Assembly (NCBI RefSeq): GCF_014324365.1
Contig: NZ_QEIG01000016.1
Coordinates: forward strand, 1-64,000
From: Algoriphagus sp. AK58
Lineage (GTDB): Bacteria > Bacteroidota > Bacteroidia > Cytophagales > Cyclobacteriaceae
DNA length: 64,000 nucleotides
Direction: 5' to 3'
In this document: one piece after another, positions 28,252-36,578 of the stretch
Position numbering within the stretch: position 1 is the stretch's first letter
How the letters are laid out: the number at the start of each line of letters is the position of its first letter
Made by a program: the position numbers and the translations under genes
The notes under the pieces: model-generated
The model's database searches: none
What the model was told of the DNA's origin: nothing
What the model saw: only the letters and a program-made list of their open reading frames with translations

Positions 28252-28695
28252 TTAAAGGGTGATGGCTTTTGGCTGCTGTGCGGCATGTGGATGCTCAGAT
28301 CCTTCATACACGTACAGATTACCGTACAACTTGCTTCCCAATCTGTTTTTTGGCAACATGCCTCTTACAGCTTTCTCAATCAAAATGGTTGAAGACTTCT
28401 GCTTCAACAATTTAGGAGTTGAGATTCGCTGTCCACCTGGGTAACCGGTGTGGCGCACATATACTTTTGCGTCCCACTTGTCTCCCGTCAGTCTTACCTT
28501 GTCAGCGTTGATTACGATCACATTGTCGCCGCAATCTACGTTAGGAGTGAAGCTAGGCTTCGTCTTTCCTCTCAGGATTTTCGCAACCTCACTCGCCAAG
28601 CGTCCAAGAATAGCAGACTGGGCATCCACAATCACCCATTGCTTTTCTACGGTGGAGCTGTTGGCTGAGATGGTTTTATAGCTCAGAGTATCCAC
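28252..28695 (-). CDS. rplM: 50S ribosomal protein L13
   Basis: A 147-residue L13 protein, an early assembly component of the large ribosomal subunit. WVIVDAQSAILGRLASEVAKILRGK, the NVDCGDNVIVINADKV segment and KAVRGMLPKNRLG are typical. It is the first gene of the L13-S9-S2 operon; a good promoter lies about 60 bases upstream. Confidence 0.98.
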   Translation of the reverse strand: MDTLSYKTISANSSTVEKQWVIVDAQSAILGRLASEVAKILRGKTKPSFTPNVDCGDNVIVINADKVRLTGDKWDAKVYVRHTGYPGGQRISTPKLLKQKSSTILIEKAVRGMLPKNRLGSKLYGNLYVYEGSEHPHAAQQPKAITL

Positions 28696-28751
28696 TTTGT
28701 AACTGTTTAATTTTTAGCTTATTAATTAATTATCGACCCCAAAAAGGGACA

Positions 28752-28783
28752 CAAAGATAGAAGCATTTATTTTTTTATGCAAA
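28752..28783 (-). promoter_or_regulatory. promoter of the rplM-rpsI-rpsB operon
   Basis: On the minus strand TTTG (28783-28780), 20 bases, then TATCTTTG (28759-28752), a full TAnnTTTG match. The start site would be near 28745, leaving an A/T-rich leader of about 50 bases. The remaining 175 bases up to the RluA gene hold nothing I recognise. Confidence 0.6.
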
Positions 28784-28958
28784 CTATTTACAATCCTAAG
28801 CGCTAATTTTCATGTGGTTATAATTGTTTTATTGGTCACATGGAATCTCGCAAGGCTGTGCGTCTCTCATTTTGAGTCTTTTTGCGCTGCTCGATTTCAT
28901 AGGCTTAGGTGTTTGTCTCCAATGAAGATTTGGTTTTGCAGGGCTTAAACCGGCTTGA

Positions 28959-29669
28959 TCAGGCGTTTTTTTCCAATTGCTGGACCAAAACCTGGAAATC
29001 TTTTGGATAGGGTGCATGGACTGAAATGTCTTTGCCATCCAAACCCGCAAACCGAATCGAATAAGCATGCAGGGAAACCCGCTGCATGATTGGAAGCTCT
29101 TCGGTGTCTTTTTTGAGATTGAAGCGGCGCTTGAGTGAAGAAAGGTATAAGGGATTGCCTCCATATAAGGTGTCTCCACAAATCGGAGACTTGAGGTAAG
29201 CCAAATGAACCCGAATCTGATGCAGGCGACCGGTGATGGGCTTGCACTCAACTAAGGTATGCGCATAATAGGTCTTCAAGGTGTTGAAGATGGTCTGCGC
29301 GGGCTTTCCCTCTTTACTTACTTTGGCGATTCCTTTATTGTTTGCCAAAAGGTTACGGTCTACCAGCTCTTCGCTGAATTCCTTAATTCCTTCCACTACG
29401 GCATGGTAGACTTTCTCCACCTCTCTGTTTTCAAACTGAATGGCCAAGTGCCTGTAGGCCTCTGGATGCTTGGCAATCACCAGACATCCTGAGGTTTCCT
29501 TGTCCAGTCGGTGACACAGCTGGGCATCTGCTGTGTGCGCCTTGGCAAGGTCAAGGATGTTTTGCGCCTCGTGCCTGTCGTCTAAGCTCGAAAGGTAAGG
29601 TGGCTTGTTGATCACCAGGTAATCCTCGTTTTCAAACAGTATAAGGTTCTGAAAATCTACTTTCTTCAT
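28959..29669 (-). CDS. RluA family pseudouridine synthase
   Basis: A 236-residue enzyme that converts uridine to pseudouridine in rRNA or tRNA. Motif II with the catalytic aspartate is HRLDKETSGCLVI (D56), and KPITGRLHQIRVHLA gives motif III. It has no S4 domain. The length and motifs fit the RluA/RluC/RluD group, but the target site cannot be assigned from sequence alone. It lies upstream of the ribosomal operon on the same strand, separated by 260 bases and a promoter. Confidence 0.92.
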   Translation of the reverse strand: MKKVDFQNLILFENEDYLVINKPPYLSSLDDRHEAQNILDLAKAHTADAQLCHRLDKETSGCLVIAKHPEAYRHLAIQFENREVEKVYHAVVEGIKEFSEELVDRNLLANNKGIAKVSKEGKPAQTIFNTLKTYYAHTLVECKPITGRLHQIRVHLAYLKSPICGDTLYGGNPLYLSSLKRRFNLKKDTEELPIMQRVSLHAYSIRFAGLDGKDISVHAPYPKDFQVLVQQLEKNA

Positions 29670-29746
29670 GGATCTCCTGCCTCTTCAAAGAGGGTGCAAA
29701 AGTAGCTATTCCTCAAGGGCAATAAAAAGTATTATTAAAATTAAGT

Positions 29747-29788
29747 TTGAACTGGAAGGATGGATTATTGAACTGGAAGGATGGATTA
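29747..29788. repeat. perfect 21-bp tandem duplication
   Basis: Two adjacent identical copies of a 21-base unit starting TTGAACTGGAAGG (29747-29767 and 29768-29788). The unit is three heptads long, like the 7-bp tracts elsewhere in the window. It lies upstream of the HipA-like gene promoter. Confidence 0.85.
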
Positions 29789-29823
29789 AATGACCTTGGC
29801 TTGGCATATAATATTTAATGTGG

Positions 29824-29851
29824 TTGTAACTTGCCTTTGAATTTAATTTTG
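29824..29851 (+). promoter_or_regulatory. promoter of the HipA-like/DUF3037 pair
   Basis: TTG (29824-29826), 17 bases, then TAATTTTG (29844-29851). The predicted start leaves a leader of only about 13 bases before the ATG at 29871. Confidence 0.5.
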
Positions 29852-29870
29852 TAGGAAGCCAATTGACTAA

Positions 29871-30656
29871 ATGCACGGACTAAGAACAGTAAATGTCACC
29901 CGCTACGTGATGCCCTTAAGAGAAGGCGGTTCCTTGCCGGCATTGGCTGAGGCGGATGATGGCTTTAATTATGTGCTCAAATTCCGAGGTGCAGGCCAAC
30001 GGGAAAAAGCGCTGATCGCGGAACTGATCGGAGGAGAGTTAGCTCGAAGATTGGGCTTTAAAGTGCCGGAGATCGTGTTTGCCGAGCTCGATGCCGCTTT
30101 TGGCAATTCAGAGGGAGATGAGGAGATTCAGGATTTGCTCAAAGGTTCTCAGGGGCAAAATCTCGCGCTGCATTTTTTGTCCAAAGCCATGACCTTTGAT
30201 CCCGGGGCAAGTCAGGTGGATGAGGAGTTGGCTTCCAAAATTGTCTGGTTTGACAGCTGGATAAACAATGTGGACCGGACTTTCAGAAATACCAATTTAC
30301 TGATCTGGAACCGAGAACTGTGGCTGATCGATCACGGAGCTTCTTTTCTGTTCCACCATACTTGGGAAAATTGGGAAAGTCAGGCACTCAGTCCCTTTGC
30401 CATGATCAAGGATCACGTACTATTGCCTAAGGCAAGCCTTTTGGCGAAGGTGGATCAGGAAATGAAGTCATTGATCACGTTGTCCATGATTCAGGAAGTT
30501 GTCTCAGAGGTTCCCGATGAGTGGCTGTTGGCATCAAGAGATGTGGAGACCGCCGAGGAAGCACGGGCTGTGTATGTTGCCTTTTTGACGAAGAGGCTGG
30601 AAAATTCTCAGGTATTCTTAAACCAGGCTGAAGATGCAAGGAAAGCACTTGTTTGA
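29871..30656 (+). CDS. HipA-like kinase (HipA_2 family)
   Basis: A 261-residue protein with a HipA-type kinase fold. Likely ATP-site lysine K37 is in YVLKFRG. The catalytic-loop equivalent is NVDRTFRNTN (133-142, with D135), and the metal-binding equivalent of DFG is LIDHGASF (D154). It lacks the N-terminal HipA domain and there is no HipB-like helix-turn-helix gene, so it is not a standard HipBA toxin system. It overlaps the DUF3037 gene by 23 bases, and the two are repeatedly found together. The phosphorylation target is unknown, and whether it is a toxin is open. Confidence 0.82.
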   Translation: MHGLRTVNVTRYVMPLREGGSLPALAEADDGFNYVLKFRGAGQREKALIAELIGGELARRLGFKVPEIVFAELDAAFGNSEGDEEIQDLLKGSQGQNLALHFLSKAMTFDPGASQVDEELASKIVWFDSWINNVDRTFRNTNLLIWNRELWLIDHGASFLFHHTWENWESQALSPFAMIKDHVLLPKASLLAKVDQEMKSLITLSMIQEVVSEVPDEWLLASRDVETAEEARAVYVAFLTKRLENSQVFLNQAEDARKALV

Positions 30657-31017
30657 GTATGCAGTGATTCGGCTGGTTCCTCGGGTAGAGCGTGAGGAAT
30701 TTGTCAATGTGGGTGTGGTGATTTGCTGCAAACGTCAACATTTCATCGCCTGCAAAATCCATCTTCCAAAGGAGAAATTATTGGCCTTGGATCCACTTTC
30801 AGATTTTTCTGTTTTTGAATGCTACCTTGAATCGTTTGAAAAAATCTGCCAAGGCGATCCTAACGGCAATCCTATAGGCAAGCAGGATGCGGCTTCCAGA
30901 TTTCGATGGCTGACCGCAATGAGGAGCTCGATGCTACAGACTTCCCGTCCGCACTCGGGATTTACGGAGGATTTACAGGAGACTTTGGAAAAGCTTTTTG
31001 AGGAATACGTGGCTTAG
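30634..31017 (+). CDS. DUF3037 family protein, partner of the HipA-like kinase
   Basis: A 127-residue protein with the DUF3037 signature FEYAVIRLVPRVEREEFVNVGVVICC near the N-terminus and a helical C-terminal half containing RFRWLTAMRSSMLQTSRPH. Its start codon lies inside the end of the kinase gene, so the two are translationally coupled. The family has no assigned activity. As an obligate neighbour of HipA_2 kinases it may be a substrate, an adaptor or an antidote; this is inference. Confidence 0.85.
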   Translation: MQGKHLFEYAVIRLVPRVEREEFVNVGVVICCKRQHFIACKIHLPKEKLLALDPLSDFSVFECYLESFEKICQGDPNGNPIGKQDAASRFRWLTAMRSSMLQTSRPHSGFTEDLQETLEKLFEEYVA

Positions 31018-31035
31018 GGAATTCTCTGTCAGTAA

Positions 31036-31057
31036 TGCTGCTTTTCCGAAAGCAGCA
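31036..31057 (+). repeat. hairpin repeat, copy 1
   Basis: TGCTGCTTT pairs with AAAGCAGCA over TCCG. The 18-base core CTGCTTTTCCGAAAGCAG is shared with the hairpin at 31117-31140. It lies between the convergent DUF3037 and histidine kinase genes. Confidence 0.7.
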
Positions 31058-31116
31058 CTAAGCATGTCTCGCAAAGCTGCGGAAGACACCAAGGTCTTGG
31101 TTTCCAGTTAGCTGTT

Positions 31117-31140
31117 ATCCTGCTTTTCCGAAAGCAGGAT
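31117..31140 (-). repeat. hairpin repeat, copy 2
   Basis: ATCCTGCTTT pairs perfectly with AAAGCAGGAT over TCCG. Same core as the hairpin at 31036, but with different outer pairs that still match, which suggests selection for folding. Confidence 0.7.
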
Positions 31141-31173
31141 TATCCCTCAAATCCATAAATTCTAAGATAATTA

Positions 31174-31199
31174 TGTCCAGCTTCTGGTGAAGCAGGACA
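31174..31199 (-). terminator. third hairpin, next to the histidine kinase gene
   Basis: TGTCC-GCTTC pairs with GAAGC-GGACA with one A/A mismatch and a TGGT loop. It lies 19 bases after the kinase stop codon on the minus strand and is the best terminator candidate in this 200-base gap. Confidence 0.5.
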
Positions 31200-31217
31200 G
31201 CTATGTCTTGTCAAAAA

Positions 31218-32297
31218 TCAGGCTTTGGCCTCAGTAGGTTCTTTTTCCTGCACCTTCTTTTCCTTTTCTAGAGGCAGTTGGAAGCTGAAAATGGATCCTT
31301 TTCCTACTGTAGAGCTGACGGATATTTTGCTTTTGTGGCCTTCCAGAATATGCTTGACAATAGCGAGGCCAAGTCCAGTTCCACCTTTTTCTTTGGACCG
31401 GCTTTTTTCCACCCGATAGAATCTCTCAAAAATCCGCTTCAAATCCTCTGGAGGGATACCGAGTCCATTGTCTTTGACATCTACTTGAATCTGGTTTTTG
31501 CTCGCCTTGATCCCTACCATGACTTCCCCTCCGTTGTGGTTGTACTTCACTGCGTTGAAAATCAAGTTTTGGCAGACTCGGTAGATTTTTTGGCGGTCAG
31601 CCAGGGTGGTGTAGTTTTTTCCTGGTTCCACCTCTAGTTTGATGGTCACTTCTCTTTTGGAGGCTTTGTGTTCCAACTCCTCGATAACTTCCTGGATAAG
31701 TTCTTTCAAGTCAAACTCGGTAAAAGTAAACTTGATCACCCCACTTTCCATCTGGTTCAGGGTCAAGAGGTCCTGCACCAAGTGGTCGAGTGAATCCAGA
31801 CTTTTGGCAGCTTTTTTAAGGAACTTCATCCGCACCTGCTTGTCGTCGATTGCCCCATCGAGTAGGGTATGGATGTACCCCTGTGTGGCAAAAATCGGAG
31901 TCTTCAGCTCGTGCGAGATATCTGCGATGAATTCTCTTCTGAATTCTGCATTTTTCTGGAGTGTCTCAATTTCTCTTTGCCTGGCAAGGGCATAAGAATT
32001 GATGACGGAGTTGATTTTTCGAAGGGGAGAAAGGGAAGACCGGATTGATTTGTCCTGTATTTCAGAAAGGTCCTTCTTTTGGATTTTGTCGAGGAGATTA
32101 TAAATGTTGCCGATCTCTCGATAGACCAGGAATTCCAAAGTGATATTGATCAGGAGGTAAGAAATGGAAAAAGCCAATATTAGAGCTCCCCAAAGGACGG
32201 TCATGGAAGTGGAAGGGATCAAAGACAAAAATGCCATTACCAAACTGGCGATGGCAATGGCTAGTATTAAAGATATCCCTCTGGATCCGGTGAGCAT
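31218..32297 (-). CDS. sensor histidine kinase (PhoR-like)
   Basis: A 359-residue membrane kinase with two N-terminal membrane helices (about 9-28 and 33-55) and almost no extracytoplasmic loop. A linker leads to the HisKA domain with the phosphorylated H129 in FIADISHELKTP, and then to the ATPase domain with N (FNAVKYN), G1 (VKDNGLGIP), F (FERFYRVEKSRS) and G2 (GTGLGLAIVKHI) boxes. It follows its response regulator by 3 bases. The layout suggests PhoR-like phosphate or envelope sensing, but with no periplasmic domain the signal is unclear. Confidence 0.9.
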   Translation of the reverse strand: MLTGSRGISLILAIAIASLVMAFLSLIPSTSMTVLWGALILAFSISYLLINITLEFLVYREIGNIYNLLDKIQKKDLSEIQDKSIRSSLSPLRKINSVINSYALARQREIETLQKNAEFRREFIADISHELKTPIFATQGYIHTLLDGAIDDKQVRMKFLKKAAKSLDSLDHLVQDLLTLNQMESGVIKFTFTEFDLKELIQEVIEELEHKASKREVTIKLEVEPGKNYTTLADRQKIYRVCQNLIFNAVKYNHNGGEVMVGIKASKNQIQVDVKDNGLGIPPEDLKRIFERFYRVEKSRSKEKGGTGLGLAIVKHILEGHKSKISVSSTVGKGSIFSFQLPLEKEKKVQEKEPTEAKA

Positions 32298-32300
32298 TTT

Positions 32301-32990
32301 TTAACCTAAGTCGAACTTGTATCCTACTCCTTTGACAGTAGTGATGTAGTCTTCCCCGATTTTTTCTCGGACTTTTCGGATGTGTACATCCACTGTTCGG
32401 GCGAGTACAAATACGTCAGATCCCCAGATATTATGGAGTAGTTCATCACGGCTGAAAACCATATTAGGGTTTTTGGCCAGGAAATACAACAGTTCGAATT
32501 CTTTTTTGGGTAGGGTGATGGTCTTGCCGGATTTGTCGATGGTATAGCTGCCCCGATCGATGACTAAATCACGGATTTTGATCTGGGCCTGTTCCTGTTC
32601 TTTTTTGGATTCCCTTCGGAAAAGTGCGGCAATCCTGCTCATCAGTGCCCGAGGTTTGATGGGCTTGGTGATGTAGTCATCTGCCCCTACGTCGAATGCT
32701 GCTACCTCGGAATATTCTTCCATGCGTGCGGTGAGGAAGATAATAAAGGCATGCTTCAGTTCGGGAATCTGACGAATTTGCAGGCAGGTTTCGACTCCGT
32801 CTTGATTAGGCATCATGATATCCAGCAAAATCACATCAGGCTGAAACTTTATAGCTGTTTTTACCGCTTTGATACCGTCCTCAGCAGTGGCGACTTCGTA
32901 GCCTTCTTTCTGGAGATTGTATTTGAGGATTTCGACGATGTCTGGTTCGTCATCTACCACCAAAACCTTAATTTTCTGTTTGTCTGCCAT
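32301..32990 (-). CDS. response regulator, OmpR/PhoB family
   Basis: A 229-residue transcription factor. The receiver domain has the acidic pair D13 D14, phosphoacceptor D57 in VILLDIMMP, and the conserved lysine in DYITKPIKP. A winged-helix DNA-binding domain (about 130-229) shows the PKKEFELLYFLAKNPNMVFSRDELL and RTVDVHIRKVREKIG segments. It is the first gene of a two-gene operon with the histidine kinase. The 150 bases upstream to the DUF3108 gene should contain its promoter, but no clear box was found. Confidence 0.95.
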   Translation of the reverse strand: MADKQKIKVLVVDDEPDIVEILKYNLQKEGYEVATAEDGIKAVKTAIKFQPDVILLDIMMPNQDGVETCLQIRQIPELKHAFIIFLTARMEEYSEVAAFDVGADDYITKPIKPRALMSRIAALFRRESKKEQEQAQIKIRDLVIDRGSYTIDKSGKTITLPKKEFELLYFLAKNPNMVFSRDELLHNIWGSDVFVLARTVDVHIRKVREKIGEDYITTVKGVGYKFDLG

Positions 32991-33141
32991 GAAAGGATTT
33001 CTTAATAGTCAGGTTAAAATTAAGGAATATTACACGATAAGAACCAAACAATACTTCGCTAGTAAGAGGATTTTGAGGGTGAAAAGCAGAAAATCTTTGG
33101 TTATCATCCCGCTTGTTAACCAAATGTTAATTCTATATTAA

Positions 33142-33933
33142 TCAATTGTTTCTGAGTCCTTTTGCAGAAGCAATGTCTATGTTGAGCGATCCAATGAACA
33201 AGTTGGCTTTGATTTTAACAGGGATTTTGTTCTGATCCTTAGTGACCCAGACTTTGACAGGAAATTCACCTCTGAACAGTCTGTTTTTTGGCATTTGAGG
33301 GGAAAAAATATAGGTGTCTTTCGTTCCGAGGTTTGTTTCAATCTTTTCAGTTCCCTCGAATATTAATTTTATATTATATATTTCTTTATCGAAAAAGCCC
33401 GTAATCAGAATTTCCTGTCCTTTTTTCAAATTGGATAAATCCATAGCCCGAAGCAGGTAAAATCCGCTTACCAAATCTTGAACCTGACTGGGAAGCTTAA
33501 ACTCTTTTACTTCCTTGAGTACTTTATTTTCCCTGTCATACAATTCCATTTTGGCTTTTCTGTTGATCTGGTCAAAATAGACTTTCTCATTTTTTCTATA
33601 CTTTCCCTCTTCGATGTATCTGTAGGATATGCTTGGCAATAGCGACCCTGTATCCAAGTGAGTACCCCAGTTATCGTTTACTTTTCCGAAAATCGTTGCC
33701 GCTCCTTTTGTTTTGCCAAATGCATCTATCTTGTAATGAGGTCTTGAGTCTTCCATAACAGCTCTTTTTCCAACTTGCAATTTTGCTTCAGCCAGGTCTA
33801 GCCAGCCATAAGAAACTTCAAAGTGCAATTCTTCTCCAAAAGTAAATGCCGTATTTTTTGGATTGGTCTGTCCAAGGCATTGCATGATCGGAAAGAGAAT
33901 AAGGGCGGCTAGAAATCTCAAAGGGTAATTCAT
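33142..33933 (-). CDS. DUF3108 domain protein, secreted
   Basis: A 263-residue protein. I start at 33933, where NYPLRFLAALILFPIMQCLGQ gives a signal peptide; the longer frame to 34098 extends into the recA promoter region. The conserved part begins FTFGEELHFEVSYGWLDLAEAKLQV, a DUF3108 hallmark, and continues as a beta-rich domain with LRAMDLSNLKKGQEILITGFFDKEIYNIK. The family is periplasmic or outer-membrane associated with unknown role. It is divergent from recA. Confidence 0.85.
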   Translation of the reverse strand: MNYPLRFLAALILFPIMQCLGQTNPKNTAFTFGEELHFEVSYGWLDLAEAKLQVGKRAVMEDSRPHYKIDAFGKTKGAATIFGKVNDNWGTHLDTGSLLPSISYRYIEEGKYRKNEKVYFDQINRKAKMELYDRENKVLKEVKEFKLPSQVQDLVSGFYLLRAMDLSNLKKGQEILITGFFDKEIYNIKLIFEGTEKIETNLGTKDTYIFSPQMPKNRLFRGEFPVKVWVTKDQNKIPVKIKANLFIGSLNIDIASAKGLRNN

Positions 33934-34050
33934 TGGATATCTGACAATACGTGACAAAAACCTCTTGTCTTGTGGATAAATACGAAAAAACGCACTGTTT
34001 GGACGATTAAAAGTACGAATTTGGCTTTCGAAAACAATAGCAGCCTGTCC

Positions 34051-34081
34051 TTTGGTTATGCCTTTGTCTTTGACTAAATTG
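34051..34081 (+). promoter_or_regulatory. possible recA promoter
   Basis: TTTGG (34051-34055), then TAAATTG (34075-34081), a one-base-shorter TAnnTTTG. The spacing is about 20 bases. I see no obvious LexA-type palindrome. Confidence 0.4.
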
Positions 34082-34112
34082 AACAATTTAATTTCCATTT
34101 TATCAACTTCTC

Positions 34113-35141
34113 ATGAGTAATAACGCAGAAAAACTCAAAGCTTTACAGCTGACAATCGACAAGCTGGAAAAAACTTACGGTAAAGGCACCGTAATGAAGC
34201 TTAGTGACAATAAAGTGCAAGATGTGCCGGCGATCTCCACAGGTTCTTTGGGATTGGACATGGCATTGGGCGTAGGGGGAATACCCAGAGGCAGAGTGAT
34301 CGAAATCTACGGTCCGGAATCCTCAGGTAAGACTACGCTGACTATGCACTGCATTGCCGAAGCCCAAAAGGCCGGTGGATTGGCTGCATTTATTGATGCA
34401 GAACACGCCTTTGATAAAAACTATGCTGAAAAACTCGGAATAGATACCGAGAACCTCCTGATCTCTCAGCCTGATAATGGCGAGCAAGCTTTGGAAATCG
34501 CCGAGCATCTCATCCGTTCTGGAGCGATTGATATCATTGTCATTGACTCCGTGGCCGCTTTGGTTCCTAAGGGCGAACTGGAAGGTGAAATGGGAGAAAG
34601 TAAAATGGGGCTTCAGGCTCGATTGATGTCCCAGGCATTGAGAAAACTTACCGGTGCAATCAACAAGACCGGCTGTGCATGTATTTTTATCAACCAGCTT
34701 CGTGACAAAATCGGCGTCATGTTTGGCAACCCCGAAACAACAACTGGTGGTAATGCACTCAAGTTTTACGCATCTGTAAGATTGGATATCCGAAGAGTGG
34801 GGCAAATCAAAGAAGGTGCAGACAATGTGCTCGGCAACAGAACGCGAGTAAAAGTGGTGAAAAACAAGGTAGCCCCGCCTTTCAAAGTGGTTGAATTTGA
34901 TATCATGTATGGTCAGGGAATCTCAAAAGTAGGAGAAGTCATTGATCTCGGGGTAGAATTGGATATCATTAAGAAGGCAGGATCCTGGTTCTCTTACAAT
35001 GGCGAAAAATTGGGTCAGGGAAGAGATGCTGTTAAAAACTTACTATTAGACAATCCCGAACTCATGGAAGAGCTGGAAGGAAAAATCAAAGCTGCTTCAG
35101 GTCTCCTTCCTACAGAGCCAACAGTAGATTTGGAAGATTGA
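34113..35141 (+). CDS. recA: recombinase RecA
   Basis: A 342-residue strand-exchange ATPase for homologous recombination and the SOS response. Walker A is GPESSGKT (67-74), Walker B is [15 protein letters not shown], and the L2 region includes [22 protein letters not shown]. The C-terminal acidic tail is short (PTVDLED). The length is usual. It has a terminator immediately downstream, so it is monocistronic. Confidence 0.98.
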   Translation: MSNNAEKLKALQLTIDKLEKTYGKGTVMKLSDNKVQDVPAISTGSLGLDMALGVGGIPRGRVIEIYGPESSGKTTLTMHCIAEAQKAGGLAAFIDAEHAFDKNYAEKLGIDTENLLISQPDNGEQALEIAEHLIRSGAIDIIVIDSVAALVPKGELEGEMGESKMGLQARLMSQALRKLTGAINKTGCACIFINQLRDKIGVMFGNPETTTGGNALKFYASVRLDIRRVGQIKEGADNVLGNRTRVKVVKNKVAPPFKVVEFDIMYGQGISKVGEVIDLGVELDIIKKAGSWFSYNGEKLGQGRDAVKNLLLDNPELMEELEGKIKAASGLLPTEPTVDLED

Positions 35142-35161
35142 TTTTCAGTCTAAATGAACGC

Positions 35162-35189
35162 AAAAAAGGAGGCAAGCGCCTCCTTTTTT
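35162..35189. terminator. bidirectional terminator between recA and the permease gene
   Basis: AAAAAAGGAGGC pairs perfectly with GCCTCCTTTTTT over AAGC. T runs on both strands serve recA (plus) and the permease gene (minus). Confidence 0.88.
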
Positions 35190-35199
35190 AATTCTCCGA

Positions 35200-36447
35200 T
35201 TAAGCTGTCCGGATCGCCTCTACAGGATCCATTCTTGCTGCCAGTGTTGCAGGTACAATTCCCGCTACTACACCAATAGCAGACGAAACTCCTAAGCCTA
35301 GGATGATATTTTTGAAGGACAAAATCAATTCTAAACTCCCGAGTTGAACAAAACTTAGGAAGTAAACGAGCAGAATCCCTGTTCCTCCCCCGATGAGACT
35401 TAAGCAAACAGCTTCGAAAAGGAATTGGAAAAGAATAAAATAATTCTTTGCTCCCAAGGACTTTTGGATTCCGATGATATTGGTCCGTTCTCTTACTGAC
35501 ACAAACATGATATTGGCAATTCCAAAACCTCCTACGAGGATTGAAAATCCACCTATCACCCAACCGGCCACGGAAATCACGTCAAAAATTGATCCGATGG
35601 CATTTTGGATAAACTCCGTCTTATTGAGCGCGAAATTGTCTTCTTGAGTAGGTTTTAGTCCCCGTTTTGCTCGAAGCAGGCCGGTCATTTCATTTTCCAA
35701 AGCAACCAATCCCACATCCGTATCCTTGCCTTTTGCAGCAATGGTTGGCTCAAGACCATTCCTTCCGGTGTAATACATTTTATTAAATGCTCCAAAGGGG
35801 ATCAGACAGGCCTCATCCTTGGAGGGCAATTCCAAGAATCCTTCTCCTTCCTCCTCAAAAATCCCAATGACGGTAAATTTCATGCCTTTGATTTTTACCT
35901 CTTTTCCCAAAGCAGGCTGGTTTGGAAAAAGGGTCGTGGCAATCTTTTTACCAATGATGATTAGGTTACGGGAGGCATTGATTTCTGATTCGGAGAAGTA
36001 TCGGCCTTCTTCTAAAGCTACTTCATAAACATCCTGATAGGTGTAGGCTACACCGGAGAGTGAAGTCCCTTGGTAGGAGTTGCTTCCTGCCTGAACTGTA
36101 GCTGTGGCAGAGGCCGAAATAGTTACTCCTTCAGCGTTTTGAAGTCTTTGTTCGAGGAATTTATACTCGGCAAATGTCCCGGGGGGTCTTTGGAAATATT
36201 TCCACCAAGGATAATCCTGAGGGCCTGAAGCAAATGGAAAACGATCTACCCGCATCACATTGGTACCGAGAAAGGCAAAGGAAGATTTAATTTTTCCTTC
36301 CAGTGAATCTACCAGTGTAAATACAGCGATAATGGCGAAAATCCCCACTGTTACCCCCAAAAGGGACAAAACAGTACGGGTAAGATTGGATTTGAGGGCG
36401 GTGATGGCAAACCTGAAACTTTCCCAAGTGAGTTGGAAAAACAGCAT
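35200..36447 (-). CDS. ABC transporter permease, MacB/FtsX type
   Basis: A 415-residue permease of the MacB/LolC superfamily. The first membrane helix (about 25-48, VLSLLGVTVGIFAIIAVFTLV) is followed by a large periplasmic domain (50-280) and three C-terminal helices in the FtsX domain with VGGFGIANIMFVSVRERTNIIGIQKSLGA. These work with a separate ATPase in exporting macrolides, lipoproteins or peptides, or in mechanotransmission. No ATPase gene is adjacent here, so its partner must be elsewhere. Confidence 0.9.
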   Translation of the reverse strand: MLFFQLTWESFRFAITALKSNLTRTVLSLLGVTVGIFAIIAVFTLVDSLEGKIKSSFAFLGTNVMRVDRFPFASGPQDYPWWKYFQRPPGTFAEYKFLEQRLQNAEGVTISASATATVQAGSNSYQGTSLSGVAYTYQDVYEVALEEGRYFSESEINASRNLIIIGKKIATTLFPNQPALGKEVKIKGMKFTVIGIFEEEGEGFLELPSKDEACLIPFGAFNKMYYTGRNGLEPTIAAKGKDTDVGLVALENEMTGLLRAKRGLKPTQEDNFALNKTEFIQNAIGSIFDVISVAGWVIGGFSILVGGFGIANIMFVSVRERTNIIGIQKSLGAKNYFILFQFLFEAVCLSLIGGGTGILLVYFLSFVQLGSLELILSFKNIILGLGVSSAIGVVAGIVPATLAARMDPVEAIRTA

Positions 36448-36507
36448 ACGATCAATAGTTGGTTAAAACAATTTGTCAAGTTAGCTGAAATTGGGCATTA
36501 TTGTTAT

Positions 36508-36515
36508 TAACTTTG
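36508..36515 (+). promoter_or_regulatory. -7 box upstream of queA
   Basis: TAACTTTG matches TAnnTTTG, 64 bases before the queA ATG. The -33 element is not well defined (a TTAG lies 23 bases upstream). Confidence 0.4.
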
Positions 36516-36578
36516 CATTTTTTAAAGCAAAACAAATCACCGAGTTAGAATATTGAGTCAGACTCCTAAAGCTTATCT

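Noticed and set aside
28829-29251. 140-codon minus-strand frame at the 3' end of the RluA gene
   Set aside because: It overlaps the synthase in another frame and continues into repeat-like intergenic DNA; composition is not protein-like.
29871-31017. Classical HipBA toxin-antitoxin system
   Set aside because: No HipB-type helix-turn-helix gene is present and the kinase lacks the N-terminal HipA domain; only a HipA-like kinase with DUF3037 can be claimed.
33934-34098. N-terminal extension of the DUF3108 gene
   Set aside because: It would bury the signal peptide and run through the recA promoter region.
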